Part shown: in pieces, positions 8,634 to 17,911 of the stretch
Layout: each line of letters begins with the position of its first letter
Numbering within the stretch: position 1 is the stretch's first letter
NCBI GenBank assembly: GCA_023251515.1
Contig: JAHEYQ010000011.1
Span: 1-64,000, forward strand
Reading direction: 5' to 3'
DNA length: 64,000 nucleotides
From: Bacteroidales bacterium
GTDB lineage: Bacteria; Bacteroidota; Bacteroidia; Bacteroidales; JACABE01
Position numbers and translations under genes: made by a program
Notes under the pieces: model-generated
Seen by the model: only the letters and a program-made list of their open reading frames with translations
Told to the model about the DNA's origin: nothing
Database searches by the model: none

Positions 8634-9293
8634 ATGAATAATAATCAAGAAAATACACCAACAAATAATTCGTCGACTAAAAAATCAATAATCATAGGAG
8701 TAACCAGTAGCATTATAGCTACAATTGTTTTTTTATACTTGCTTGATCCAATTATTTCCTTATCCTCAAGAATTTTTATATTCCTTTTCAAATTTTGTTC
8801 TTCATCTATGCAGGACAGATTATATACTGAAATTGCATTGGGAAAAACAGACTTTGCTTTTACTAGTCTAATGATTATTGTCGTAGCATTGATTAGTTTT
8901 ACAACAATCTTAATAATAAGAGATGTAATTACCAAGAAAAAAATCTCCGATAAAAAACCAATAAAGAAAAAAATCAATAATAATGAGTCTAGTAAAAGTA
9001 AAGTAACTATTTTGGCAAATAAAATATTTAAAACAATAGGAAGTTTAGCATTATTATTTATAGTTTCAGTTTTTATATCATTTAGCTTTTTAAAAATTAA
9101 TACTATTGACAGGTTTGACCAACATATAAAAATATTAACACCGTACATTTCAGCAATCGACAAAGACTTACTTATTTCAGAATTTTCAAATATGAGATCA
9201 AAGAATGATTATGTAATTCTTTATAAGAAAATTTATTATTTTGCTAAAAAAAACAATATAAATTTACCAGAGACAACGAATTATTTATATTAA
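8634..9293 (+). CDS. Small membrane protein of unknown function
   Basis: I do not recognise a family. The 219-residue protein has a hydrophilic Asn/Thr-rich N-terminus, three probable membrane segments (about residues 19-38, 77-97 and 135-155), a Lys-rich loop between the second and third (KKKISDKKPIKKKI), and a 60-residue C-terminal tail. It follows the terminator of paralogue A by about 100 bp and has the same orientation. It ends before a bidirectional terminator. Its codon use is very AT-rich, like the accessory genes around it. It may have arrived together with paralogue A, although B and C have no such partner immediately downstream. Confidence 0.65.
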   Translation: MNNNQENTPTNNSSTKKSIIIGVTSSIIATIVFLYLLDPIISLSSRIFIFLFKFCSSSMQDRLYTEIALGKTDFAFTSLMIIVVALISFTTILIIRDVITKKKISDKKPIKKKINNNESSKSKVTILANKIFKTIGSLALLFIVSVFISFSFLKINTIDRFDQHIKILTPYISAIDKDLLISEFSNMRSKNDYVILYKKIYYFAKKNNINLPETTNYLY

Positions 9294-9336
9294 GCAAACT
9301 GCCCTCTCATTAATTAACTTACAGAGAGATTTTAAT

Positions 9337-9376
9337 AAAAAAGCCGATAGATTAAATGTGATCTATCGGCTTTTCT
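9337..9376. terminator. Bidirectional terminator between convergent genes
   Basis: AAGCCGATAGAT (9341-9352) pairs perfectly with ATCTATCGGCTT (9361-9372), flanked by A residues on the left and T residues on the right. It serves the membrane-protein gene on the plus strand and the amylase operon on the minus strand. Confidence 0.85.
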
Positions 9377-9404
9377 GATAATTATATAATAATTCCTGAA
9401 ATCA

Positions 9405-10772
9405 TTATTTTACAAAAACCTTGTATTCCCATGCTTTAAGTTTAAAAGTAATTTTGCCTTTCAAACCCTGCTTTGTTGCAGCAAACCAATCGGTATATTC
9501 ACCTTCGTTTCCTTTAAAATCAACAGTAGTTTCAATAGGTTGATTGCTCAGATTGGCAATATATATTACTTTATTTTCATCTTTAGTACGGCTAAAAGCA
9601 AATATCAAATTGGTTTTGTCGCTGAGTAATCTTTTGTATTTTCCACCAAAGTTTCCATTCCATAAAGCTTTATTGTCGGTTTTAAGTTTTAAAAGTTTGC
9701 TGTAAAAATCCTGTAAAGGATAATCGCCCCATTTAATCTCATCTTTCTCAAAGAAAGCCAAACTTTTGTTCAAACCCGATTCCTGACCATTGTATAACAA
9801 AATCATACCCGGTAATGTAGTCGATAAAACGGCAAAAGTCTGAGCAGCTTCACCCATTCGTTTTTCAACAGTACCATTCCACGAGTTTTCATCATGATTA
9901 TCAATAAAAATCATTCTGTAATCGTCAGCCTTAAACAAAGTATCCTGTTTTAACAGATATTTATCCAAATCGTGAGCACCCTGCTTACCTTGAGCTATTT
10001 TATTCATAATATGATGCAATTCCCAGGCATACGACATATCAAAAGCTTTTTTGTGCTGAACCGGCACTTCGGCTTCGGCAAGCATAAAAACTTTTTTTGT
10101 TTTATCTAACTCAACTCTGGCTTGGTTCCAAAAATCAACCGGAACCATTTCGGCAACATCGCATCTGAAACCATCAATATCACACTCAGTTATCCAATAT
10201 TTCATAACTTCAATCATTTCCTTGCGGAGTTCTTTGTTTTTGTAATTAAGCGAAATTACATCAGTCCAATCGAATGGCGAAATAAAATTACCTAAGCTAT
10301 CCTGTTTGTAATAATCCGGATGTTCGCTTGTCCAATGGTTGTCCCATGCCGAATGATTGGCAACCCAATCAATAATAACGTGCATTCCCAACGAATGAGC
10401 TTTCTTTACAATCGATTTAAAATCTTCAAGTGTACCAAACTCAGGATTTACCCGATTATAATCGCTTATTGAATAATAAGAACCCAAAGTTCCTTTTCTG
10501 TTTTTTTGTCCAATCGGATTTATAGGCATCAGCCAAAGAATATCAACACCCATTTGATGCAAACGGTCGATATGTTCTTCAAATGCTTTAAAATTACCTT
10601 CTTTGGTAAACTGACGAATATTAACTTCGTAAATATTTGCGTTTTTGCTCCATTCAGGATGAACTACTTTCATGGTATTCTCTGGTTTAGAATTTGTTTT
10701 TTTTTGAGCATTAACAGGATTTATACCAATTAATGCAACACCAATAATTATTAAAACTAAAAATTTCCTCAT
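9405..10772 (-). CDS. Exported GH13 alpha-amylase-family enzyme
   Basis: The 455-residue protein starts with a signal peptide ending near NPVNAQ, so it is exported to the periplasm or outer membrane. It has a compact GH13 catalytic domain: IYEVNIRQFT, WLMPINPIG, VIIDWVANHSAWDNHW, nucleophile region DIDGFRCDVAEMVP (Asp near 204), MLAEAEVP (acid Glu near 233) and FIDNHDENSW (Asp near 294). A small beta domain follows. It has no extra starch-binding module. It is the last gene of a three-gene GH13 operon (gap of 12 bases to the gene above). It probably hydrolyses maltodextrins in the periplasm; exact cleavage specificity is not visible. Confidence 0.9.
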   Translation of the reverse strand: MRKFLVLIIIGVALIGINPVNAQKKTNSKPENTMKVVHPEWSKNANIYEVNIRQFTKEGNFKAFEEHIDRLHQMGVDILWLMPINPIGQKNRKGTLGSYYSISDYNRVNPEFGTLEDFKSIVKKAHSLGMHVIIDWVANHSAWDNHWTSEHPDYYKQDSLGNFISPFDWTDVISLNYKNKELRKEMIEVMKYWITECDIDGFRCDVAEMVPVDFWNQARVELDKTKKVFMLAEAEVPVQHKKAFDMSYAWELHHIMNKIAQGKQGAHDLDKYLLKQDTLFKADDYRMIFIDNHDENSWNGTVEKRMGEAAQTFAVLSTTLPGMILLYNGQESGLNKSLAFFEKDEIKWGDYPLQDFYSKLLKLKTDNKALWNGNFGGKYKRLLSDKTNLIFAFSRTKDENKVIYIANLSNQPIETTVDFKGNEGEYTDWFAATKQGLKGKITFKLKAWEYKVFVK

Positions 10773-10784
10773 AATATATTATTA

Positions 10785-13163
10785 TTAAAGTTCATTTGTT
10801 AATACTTCAAACGACATAGGTTTTAATTCAACCTCAGCATTTTCACCTGCAAAATTAAGAGAATTCCCGAAATTAGGTCTGAAAACTTTTGGATTTATCA
10901 TTTCGCTTTTCTCAATTTTGTATGTCTGTGGATTAGTTGTATTATTAAAAAGCACAATTGCAGTCTTGTTGAAATACTTTCGTACATACACCATCAAATT
11001 CTGAGAATTTTCCAACCAAATAAAATCGCCGTACAAGAAAGCCATATTATTTCTTCGCAGTTGGGTCAGTTTTTTTGTCATTTGCAAGGTACGAACTTCA
11101 TTATTATTAAGCTCATTACCAAAGCGCATCATCCTTCTTGAGTCAGGATCGTTACCACCGGGCATCCCGAATTCATCACCATAATAAATCACCGGCAATC
11201 CGGGTATTGTCAAATTAAATGCCATTAGCATATCAAGTTTTTTATAAGCAATAGGATCGCCCACACCAATTTCTCTGGTCCAACCAGCTTCTTTGGCATT
11301 TTCTTCAAATTTCAGAGAACCTCCGGCATAAGATATAAATCTACCTCTATCCTGATTTCCGGTTATATAACACATTTTATTATGAAATCCATAATTATTC
11401 AAGCTTTCGTTCAAACGATATTTCAACATTTTAAAATCATCACCACGTGCAAATGCACCCAAAGCAGCATCATAAACATTAAAATCAAATTGCCCGTCGA
11501 GCATTCCAATACCCAAATAACTACCAATCAGTTCAACACTTCCGTAAGTTTCCCCAACCTGATAAATCGGACGATTTTCTTTTGTTTCAACTTCAGTCTT
11601 GATTTTTTCTGTTAAGGTTCTCCAGAAATTTAATGGAACATGTTTGGTAGCATCGTGCCTGAAACCATCCAGATTATATTCCTTTATCCACCAAAGTGCA
11701 GAATCAGCCAGCATCTCTGCAACCTGAGGTTTAGCCAGATCAAGAGTAGGCAGAAAAACATCAAACCAGGTAGTTAATCTGTATTCGTCCCATCTTTCGG
11801 TATTTAAAGAACCATCAGGCAAGTATAAACTTGTTGTCCAATCGGGATGCTGTTTATACACCGGATGTTGTTCATGAACATGATGAGCAACAAAGTCGAG
11901 CAGTGTATTCAGATTTTTTTTATGCCCGCTTTCAACCATAGATTTGAATTCCGCACTTTTACCTAATCTGTTATCCATTTCGGTAAACGAAATAGGCCAA
12001 TAACCATGATAAGCAGAAAACTTGGAATAAGGCTTTTTCCATTCACCAAAAGCAGTTTCAGGATTTTTTACCAGTGGTGAAAGCCAAAGTGTATTTACAC
12101 CTAAATCATTAAAATAATTTTCATTAATTTTTTGTTCAATGCCTTTTATATCTCCACCCAAATAATTGGCTCTTGGCAATATAAGGCTATCCTTCACCGG
12201 ACGATCGTTGGTTTTGTAGCCATTATAAAACCTATCTACAAAAACATTGTAAATTATTTTACTAAAGTCATCAGTACGCTCCAGTTGATATGATTCAGAA
12301 ATTACATTATTATGCTGGAGCGGAATTAACAAATCATTGGAAATACCTGACTTATTTGATGCCAATATGAATAAATATGATTTGTTTTTAGTCTTTGAAA
12401 ATTCAGGAATATTAATTGTCAATACACCTTTTTCAACTTTATAGTCAGTATTTTTTAATCTGATATTTTGCCAAAGTATAATAATTTCGTCAATCTGATT
12501 TTTTATATCAATCTTTATCTCTTTATCTGTGAATGATTTTGTAATCAACTGAGGAACTTCATTCTTTGTTTCATTTCCAACAGTAATCAGCGAATTAAAT
12601 CCACCCATATTGTTGCTGACTTTTTTTGTATTTGCAGGGTCAAGCATATAATTTCCATCTACAACCAACTGATATTGATATTCACCGGGGCTGAGTATCA
12701 GTTGTGTTTGCCATAAGCCATTGCTTTTGCTCAAACTGGTTTTGGATGGAGTCCAGCCATTAAATTCTCCCGACATTTCTACTTTCCCAACCTTACCACT
12801 GCGGTCTTCATACATATAATTGAAGGCAACCTTGGGAGATTTTTTAAGTATCAGAGAAGTTGCATTGCCTCTGTTCCAAATTTTTAATTCGATAATACGT
12901 TTACCCGATTTTGATGGAGTAAACTCAAAAGTTTTTTTATCAGCAGCTAATTTCCATTTGCGACTTTCGGCAGTAACTGAATCAATTTTAGTGCAATCAT
13001 TAATAAAATCTGATAAATAAATCGTTGTATTGCCATAATCGAGCCAGACACTTCCGATTTGTTTGCCTGTTTGCTCATTATTAAAAATAGCTTTATCCTG
13101 TGAAAAAGCTGAAAAACAATATAGAAATAAAAATACTAAAAAACTGAATTTTAATTTGTTCAT
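10785..13163 (-). CDS. Exported GH13 enzyme with N-terminal glycogen/starch-binding module
   Basis: The protein has 792 residues. A signal peptide (to about AFSQ, residue 22) is followed by a beta-rich N-terminal domain and a CBM48/AMPK-type module around residues 100-195 (VEMSGEFNGWTPSKTSL, GEYQYQLVVDG). The GH13 domain starts near 300: VFVDRFYNG, WLSPLVKNPE, YHGYWPISF, LDFVAHHVHEQHP, nucleophile region DGFRHDATKHVP (about 501), YQVGETYG (about 536) and ITGNQDRGR (about 602). The last motif has NQD where most amylases have NHD. The layout resembles neopullulanase/pullulanase-type enzymes of sus loci. Middle gene of the GH13 operon, 11 bases below the SusA-like gene. Confidence 0.88.
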   Translation of the reverse strand: MNKLKFSFLVFLFLYCFSAFSQDKAIFNNEQTGKQIGSVWLDYGNTTIYLSDFINDCTKIDSVTAESRKWKLAADKKTFEFTPSKSGKRIIELKIWNRGNATSLILKKSPKVAFNYMYEDRSGKVGKVEMSGEFNGWTPSKTSLSKSNGLWQTQLILSPGEYQYQLVVDGNYMLDPANTKKVSNNMGGFNSLITVGNETKNEVPQLITKSFTDKEIKIDIKNQIDEIIILWQNIRLKNTDYKVEKGVLTINIPEFSKTKNKSYLFILASNKSGISNDLLIPLQHNNVISESYQLERTDDFSKIIYNVFVDRFYNGYKTNDRPVKDSLILPRANYLGGDIKGIEQKINENYFNDLGVNTLWLSPLVKNPETAFGEWKKPYSKFSAYHGYWPISFTEMDNRLGKSAEFKSMVESGHKKNLNTLLDFVAHHVHEQHPVYKQHPDWTTSLYLPDGSLNTERWDEYRLTTWFDVFLPTLDLAKPQVAEMLADSALWWIKEYNLDGFRHDATKHVPLNFWRTLTEKIKTEVETKENRPIYQVGETYGSVELIGSYLGIGMLDGQFDFNVYDAALGAFARGDDFKMLKYRLNESLNNYGFHNKMCYITGNQDRGRFISYAGGSLKFEENAKEAGWTREIGVGDPIAYKKLDMLMAFNLTIPGLPVIYYGDEFGMPGGNDPDSRRMMRFGNELNNNEVRTLQMTKKLTQLRRNNMAFLYGDFIWLENSQNLMVYVRKYFNKTAIVLFNNTTNPQTYKIEKSEMINPKVFRPNFGNSLNFAGENAEVELKPMSFEVLTNEL

Positions 13164-13174
13164 ATTTAAAAATA

Positions 13175-15022
13175 TTATTTTAATTCAAGTATTAAAATTG
13201 ATTTTTTATTGATAGATAAAGATTTACCAATAGGAATTTCTTTATTAGTGACTATATCAATTCCTGATTTTGAGTTTCTGATTGATTCATGGAATCTTGC
13301 CAGATCAAGATTTACATCCTGATTATTATTATTCATAATAATCATAATATTTTCATTTTCGTTACTTCTGAAATACACATAAGTACCATCGGTAGGGAAG
13401 TAATGAGTTAGTTTTCCATTATGTAATGCTTTATGATTTTGGCGATAATGCAATAGTTTTTGAAGATAATCAAATGCAATATTCTCCTTTTCTGTTCTGC
13501 CTTCTTTCGTAAAAGCATTTACTTTATCATCTTTCCAACCACCCGGAAAATCCTTTCTGATAAATCCATCACCTTGATCTTTAGTACCTGTCATCAAAAT
13601 TTCAGTACCATAAAATATCATTGGAACTCCTCTGGTTGTGAGCATATAGCCCATTGCCATTTTCCATTTATCCAAATCCTGATTTATGGATGAAAAATAT
13701 CTTGAGACATCATGATTATCAGCAAAAATTACAGTTTTAAAAGCATCAGAATATAAAAAATCCTGAGCAAGTACATAATACAAACGAGCTAAGCCTTCAC
13801 TCCATCCGTCATTTTCGCTAAATGCATTAACCATAGCCGATTGAAGAGGGAAATCAGTTACATATTTCAGGTTGGTATTTTCCTTTTTATTCGGATAGGT
13901 ATCAGACTGAAACCAAGCTGTATGCGATTCTCTTTGAAGCCAGGTTTCACCTACTACATTAAAATTAGGATATTCTGTATTAATTCTGTGCATCCAGTTT
14001 TTCATAAAATTCTGATCAGAATAAGGATAAGTATCCATTCTAATTCCATCGATACCAGAATATTCAATCCACCAAATACTGTTTTGTATCAGATAATTAG
14101 CTAAAAAAAGATTTTTTTGATTCAAATCGGGCATCGAAGTATCGAACCAAGCATCTGAAAATAAATCTTTATCGAAATCAGAAGCATAAGGATCCATAAT
14201 GGTTTCGCTTCTATAATTTGTTCTGGTAAATTTTTCAAACTGATGAATCCAGTCTTTTGAGGGTAAATCTTTTATCCACCAATGATTTAATCCACAATGA
14301 TTAAATATCATATCCATAATTACTTTCATTCCATTGTTGTGGCTTTGTTCTATCAGATTTTTGTATTCTTCATTGCTTCCATAGCGTGGGTCAACTTTAT
14401 AAAAATCTGTTGTTGCATAGCCATGATAAGAGTATTTAGGCATATTGTTTTCAAGGACCGGGCATATCCAAATTGCAGTCATTCCCAGATTTTTTATATA
14501 ATCCAGATGATTGATTATGCCCTGAATATCTCCACCATGACGGGCATCTTTTTCGTTTCGATTTAAAGAATCTGGCATGCCTTTGATGTGGTCGTTAAGG
14601 ACATTGCCATTTGCAAATCTGTCGGGCATTAATAAGTAGATAGCATCTGAATTATCAAATCCTTTTCTTGATTTGGAATTTGGATTTCGTTCTTTTAATT
14701 CGTATAAATGTTTGGTTTTAATCTTGTTATTTGCAAAGAATTTTATTTCATATTTTGCTGCTTTAGCTTCTTTACTAATTTCAATGTCCAGAAATAAATA
14801 GTTTGGGTTTTCTGTAGTATGTTGTTTAATTATCTGAAAATCTTTATTATCGCTAACTGCTTTTAAGCTGGCAATATTTGTTCCATAAATCAATAATTGT
14901 AAATTATTATCGTTCATTCCAACCCACCAGTTTGAAGGTTCAATTTTTTTAATAATATTTTGTGAATAGGATGAAAATCCAAGAAAAACAATATAAATGC
15001 TTATTAAAATTAGCTTTTTCAT
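13175..15022 (-). CDS. susA: SusA-like periplasmic neopullulanase/cyclomaltodextrinase
   Basis: Starting at the ATG at 15022, the protein has 615 residues, almost the length of Bacteroides thetaiotaomicron SusA. A signal peptide ends near SSYSQ. An N-terminal cyclomaltodextrinase domain (IEPSNWWVGM, LQLLIYG) precedes GH13: YLLMPDRFANG, ARHGGDIQGI, IWICPVLENN, YSYHGYATTDFYKVDPRYG, MDMIFNHCG, nucleophile region GIDGIRMDTYPY (about 326), VVGETWL (357) and FADNHDVSR (437). SusA cuts maltooligosaccharides and pullulan in the periplasm after SusCD import. It is the first gene after the SusE terminator hairpin and heads the GH13 operon. The symbol is by family resemblance. Confidence 0.88.
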   Translation of the reverse strand: MKKLILISIYIVFLGFSSYSQNIIKKIEPSNWWVGMNDNNLQLLIYGTNIASLKAVSDNKDFQIIKQHTTENPNYLFLDIEISKEAKAAKYEIKFFANNKIKTKHLYELKERNPNSKSRKGFDNSDAIYLLMPDRFANGNVLNDHIKGMPDSLNRNEKDARHGGDIQGIINHLDYIKNLGMTAIWICPVLENNMPKYSYHGYATTDFYKVDPRYGSNEEYKNLIEQSHNNGMKVIMDMIFNHCGLNHWWIKDLPSKDWIHQFEKFTRTNYRSETIMDPYASDFDKDLFSDAWFDTSMPDLNQKNLFLANYLIQNSIWWIEYSGIDGIRMDTYPYSDQNFMKNWMHRINTEYPNFNVVGETWLQRESHTAWFQSDTYPNKKENTNLKYVTDFPLQSAMVNAFSENDGWSEGLARLYYVLAQDFLYSDAFKTVIFADNHDVSRYFSSINQDLDKWKMAMGYMLTTRGVPMIFYGTEILMTGTKDQGDGFIRKDFPGGWKDDKVNAFTKEGRTEKENIAFDYLQKLLHYRQNHKALHNGKLTHYFPTDGTYVYFRSNENENIMIIMNNNNQDVNLDLARFHESIRNSKSGIDIVTNKEIPIGKSLSINKKSILILELK

Positions 15023-15060
15023 ATACAAATAATTAAGTAAATCGAACTTTGTTTTAAAAA

Positions 15061-15092
15061 AAAGGCTATCCTAAAATTGGATAGCCTTTTGT
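15061..15092 (-). terminator. Terminator or attenuating hairpin after susE
   Basis: AAAGGCTATCC (15061-15071) pairs perfectly with GGATAGCCTTT (15079-15089). On the minus strand the stem is followed by a run of T. It lies between the susE stop and the susA-like start, so it would lower expression of the GH13 operon relative to susCDE. Confidence 0.8.
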
Positions 15093-15107
15093 AAAATTTA
15101 AATAGAA

Positions 15108-16346
15108 TTATTCAGTAATAATAATTTTCTTAGCATCGCTGTTAGCAGCATCAATTTCTAATTTGATAGTGAAAGTACCTTTAGCATTAACAGCTAAGTT
15201 ACCACTCATATCAATAACCTTAGGAGAACTTGCAGCAACATTTACAGCAGAGAAACCTGCGTCGAAGTTAGCACCACCAGATGGAGGAGCAACACCGTTT
15301 TTGGTTCTTAATTTAAATCCTTGATTAGCTTCCAGAACAATGTTTGTCCAAGTCCAAGTGTATTTATCACCAAGTTTGGTTGGAACAGCACCGTTATCAG
15401 CTAACATTACTCTACCCCAGTTCCATGAACTTGGATCTACAATAGAACTTGCATTGTCAATACTAACACCTGTACCTACTGCATCACATTGTACGCCAGT
15501 CCAGTTTGTTAATGGTAAATCACCAGTTTTTGTAACAGTAGCTACGTAACCAGTACCTAATGTATAAGCTAACGAAATAGTATAAATACCAGGAGCAGAG
15601 TTAACCATATTGTCTCCACCAGGAACCAAAGCACTGATAGCACCACCAAAATTGGTATTTACTTTTACACCTTTTTTACCACCACCTAAATCAAGAACGG
15701 TATCCAATTCAATTTTCCAGCCATTTGAATAACGGAATTTCCAATCACCACCACGTAATTCAACGTTTGATTTAGTCCATGTCATTGCAGTTTGATTAAA
15801 AGCTGATTCATCTAATTGTAAAGAACCACCCCAACCACTTGGAGTAGCTGCACCAATTACACCCCATTGTACACGTGCTACAACAGCTTTCATGATTTCC
15901 ATGTCAATTACAACATGATACATTCCATCAGCAGGAACAGTGAATTTGTTTGAATTTGCTGCAACAACACCTCTTTGGAATGGAACTTTTGGTTCATCAT
16001 TTGTTCCTTGAGTAATTTCAGCCCAATTAGCTGTTACTGGTCCATAAACAGTTTGAACTGAACCGGCAACTTTAGTGATATTAAAACCAGCTGCACCAGC
16101 TTTTAAAGGAATGTAAAGTTCATATAATGTAGCTCTTTCGGTTTGAGTAACTTCATTACGTGTTTTTTTCATCATTGCTTTTGCATTTAATGTTGCATAA
16201 GCTGTTGCACCTCCGCTAACATACAAACCATCCAAAATCACTTCGGTTGGTGGTGTTACAGGATCATCATCACTACAAGCAGTCATTGTTACTACAGCAA
16301 GTAACATAATTGCTGCCATTTTAAACATTTTTCTAAGTTTGTTCAT
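15108..16346 (-). CDS. susE: SusE/SusF-type surface starch-binding lipoprotein
   Basis: The 412-residue protein has a lipoprotein signal (MLLAVVTMTAC, lipid-modified Cys near residue 24) followed by SDDDPVTPP, as expected for a surface-exposed lipoprotein. The rest is low in charge and rich in beta strands with Trp-containing segments typical of SusE/SusF starch-binding domains (WGVIGAATPSGWGGS, DWKFRYSNGWKIEL, NWGRVMLADNG, YTWTWTNIVLEANQGFKLR). It binds starch at the cell surface and does not cut it. It follows susD by 55 bases. Preferred codons are more evident than in the neighbours, suggesting high expression. SusE and SusF cannot be separated without structural comparison. Confidence 0.88.
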   Translation of the reverse strand: MNKLRKMFKMAAIMLLAVVTMTACSDDDPVTPPTEVILDGLYVSGGATAYATLNAKAMMKKTRNEVTQTERATLYELYIPLKAGAAGFNITKVAGSVQTVYGPVTANWAEITQGTNDEPKVPFQRGVVAANSNKFTVPADGMYHVVIDMEIMKAVVARVQWGVIGAATPSGWGGSLQLDESAFNQTAMTWTKSNVELRGGDWKFRYSNGWKIELDTVLDLGGGKKGVKVNTNFGGAISALVPGGDNMVNSAPGIYTISLAYTLGTGYVATVTKTGDLPLTNWTGVQCDAVGTGVSIDNASSIVDPSSWNWGRVMLADNGAVPTKLGDKYTWTWTNIVLEANQGFKLRTKNGVAPPSGGANFDAGFSAVNVAASSPKVIDMSGNLAVNAKGTFTIKLEIDAANSDAKKIIITE

Positions 16347-16401
16347 GTTTGTTTTTAATTTAAATTAATAATATATTGATTAGTAAACGAATCCGTTTGT
16401 T

Positions 16402-17901
16402 TTATTTATTGATTAATAAATTTGGATTTGCATCTGTTGCCCATTTTGGAATGGGGAAAATATTGGTACTTGTCGTTGCTGGTTTTTCCCATCTTGCTTC
16501 TTCAAATTTGCCAAATCTGATTAAATCCTGACGACGATGACCTTCGCAGTATAACTCACGGCCTCTTTCTGCTAGTAGTTGATCTAAAGTAGTACCAGTC
16601 CATGCACTTACACCAGCTCTTTGACGAATAGGATTTATCCATTGATCGCCATTACCACCCTGACGGATTAATGCTTCTGCTTTCATTAGATAAAAATCTG
16701 TTAATCTGAATAATGGAAAGTCATTGCTTAGGTTTTCCTTGGTACCCATTTTTATTTCATATTTTCCAACTCTAGCACCTGTGCATCTGATTTGAAATGG
16801 AGTATGTGTAGCAGCTGCCATTACCAGATTAGGTAAATGTGGATCAATATCCAAATCCTTATGAGTTTCAGCATCCTGAATCACATTTCCTTTGGTATCT
16901 TTTTGAATACCATAAATATGATAAGCAGTTTTTCTGATATCGTTCGCTTCATATGTGTCAAAATGAGTTGGAGTTACTGCAAAACCATTCCAAGGTCCTA
17001 CAGGCATATTATATTTCATATTATGCTGATAATGTAAAGTTCTCATATGTAATCTGAATCCTTTAAATGTATTTTCATCATATGGAATACTAAAAATTAT
17101 TTCAGATGAATTTTCATTATTAACTTTAAAAGGTGCTAATAAATCAGATTCTAATGTATAAGGTCCGGCAATAACACTATCGCAGTATTTTTCAGCTAAA
17201 GCCCATTCTGCATTGGTGTTGGGAATACCACGATAGGTCCCTGCATTCAGATATAATTTAGCCATTAAAGCATATCCAACATATTTGGTTACCATGTATT
17301 TTCTGTCAATAGGTTTTAAATATGGAAGGTTATTCTTTACAGTATTAACCAAGCTATCAAAAATTGCTGCTCTGGCAATCTTGTATGGTTTTGCTGGAGC
17401 ATTTGCAGCACTTGTTAGATAAGGAGTAGAACCATAATTATCCATTAATAAATAATAATAGAATGAACGCAAAACTTCAATTTCTTTTATTTTTATTTTA
17501 AGATTTTCTGTTTCTGGTATTTGTCGTAAAAAATCAATTTTTTCATTACAAGTGGTAATTGCAGTCCACATTTTTTCCCACATACGATTTACCCCCTCAT
17601 CATCATTAGTCCATGTATGTTTATACATATTTACCCATTTACCACCATCTGCCCAATCCGCACCGCGGGTTGGACCACAGATTTCATCTGACGATATTTC
17701 CTGCGCTAATAACCACCAACCTTCATCATCTGCAAATGGCTGTAATTGAGCGTAACAAGTAACTGGTATTGATGATAATTGCAAGCTATTCTCTGGGAAA
17801 ATATCATTAGGGATCTTATCATATAATTCTTCATCAAGTTTTGTACAAGAAGCAAAAAAGCTTACTATGATTACTATTGTATATATATATAATTTTTTCA
17901 T
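16402..17901 (-). CDS. susD: SusD-type starch-binding outer-membrane lipoprotein
   Basis: The ATG at 17901 gives a 499-residue protein with a proper lipoprotein signal (MKKLYIYTIVIIVSFFASC, Cys19); an upstream in-frame start would overlap susC and bury this signal, so it is rejected. SusD/RagB features include the N-terminal DEELYDKIPNDIF, EIEVLRSFYYYLLMDNYG, a TPR-like helical core, GYALMAKLYLNAG, FRLTDFYLMKAEALIR, and the C-terminal LAERGRELYCEGHRRQDLIRFG. It caps the SusC channel and hands over maltooligosaccharides. The start lies 10 bases after the susC stop, so both are translated from one message. Confidence 0.95.
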   Translation of the reverse strand: MKKLYIYTIVIIVSFFASCTKLDEELYDKIPNDIFPENSLQLSSIPVTCYAQLQPFADDEGWWLLAQEISSDEICGPTRGADWADGGKWVNMYKHTWTNDDEGVNRMWEKMWTAITTCNEKIDFLRQIPETENLKIKIKEIEVLRSFYYYLLMDNYGSTPYLTSAANAPAKPYKIARAAIFDSLVNTVKNNLPYLKPIDRKYMVTKYVGYALMAKLYLNAGTYRGIPNTNAEWALAEKYCDSVIAGPYTLESDLLAPFKVNNENSSEIIFSIPYDENTFKGFRLHMRTLHYQHNMKYNMPVGPWNGFAVTPTHFDTYEANDIRKTAYHIYGIQKDTKGNVIQDAETHKDLDIDPHLPNLVMAAATHTPFQIRCTGARVGKYEIKMGTKENLSNDFPLFRLTDFYLMKAEALIRQGGNGDQWINPIRQRAGVSAWTGTTLDQLLAERGRELYCEGHRRQDLIRFGKFEEARWEKPATTSTNIFPIPKWATDANPNLLINK

Positions 17902-17911
17902 ATTACGATAT

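Noticed and set aside
8645..9163. Antisense frame (172 codons) opposite the small membrane protein
   Set aside because: Hydrophobic stretches mirror those of the plus-strand gene; no promoter or start context, and the plus-strand gene has proper flanking signals.
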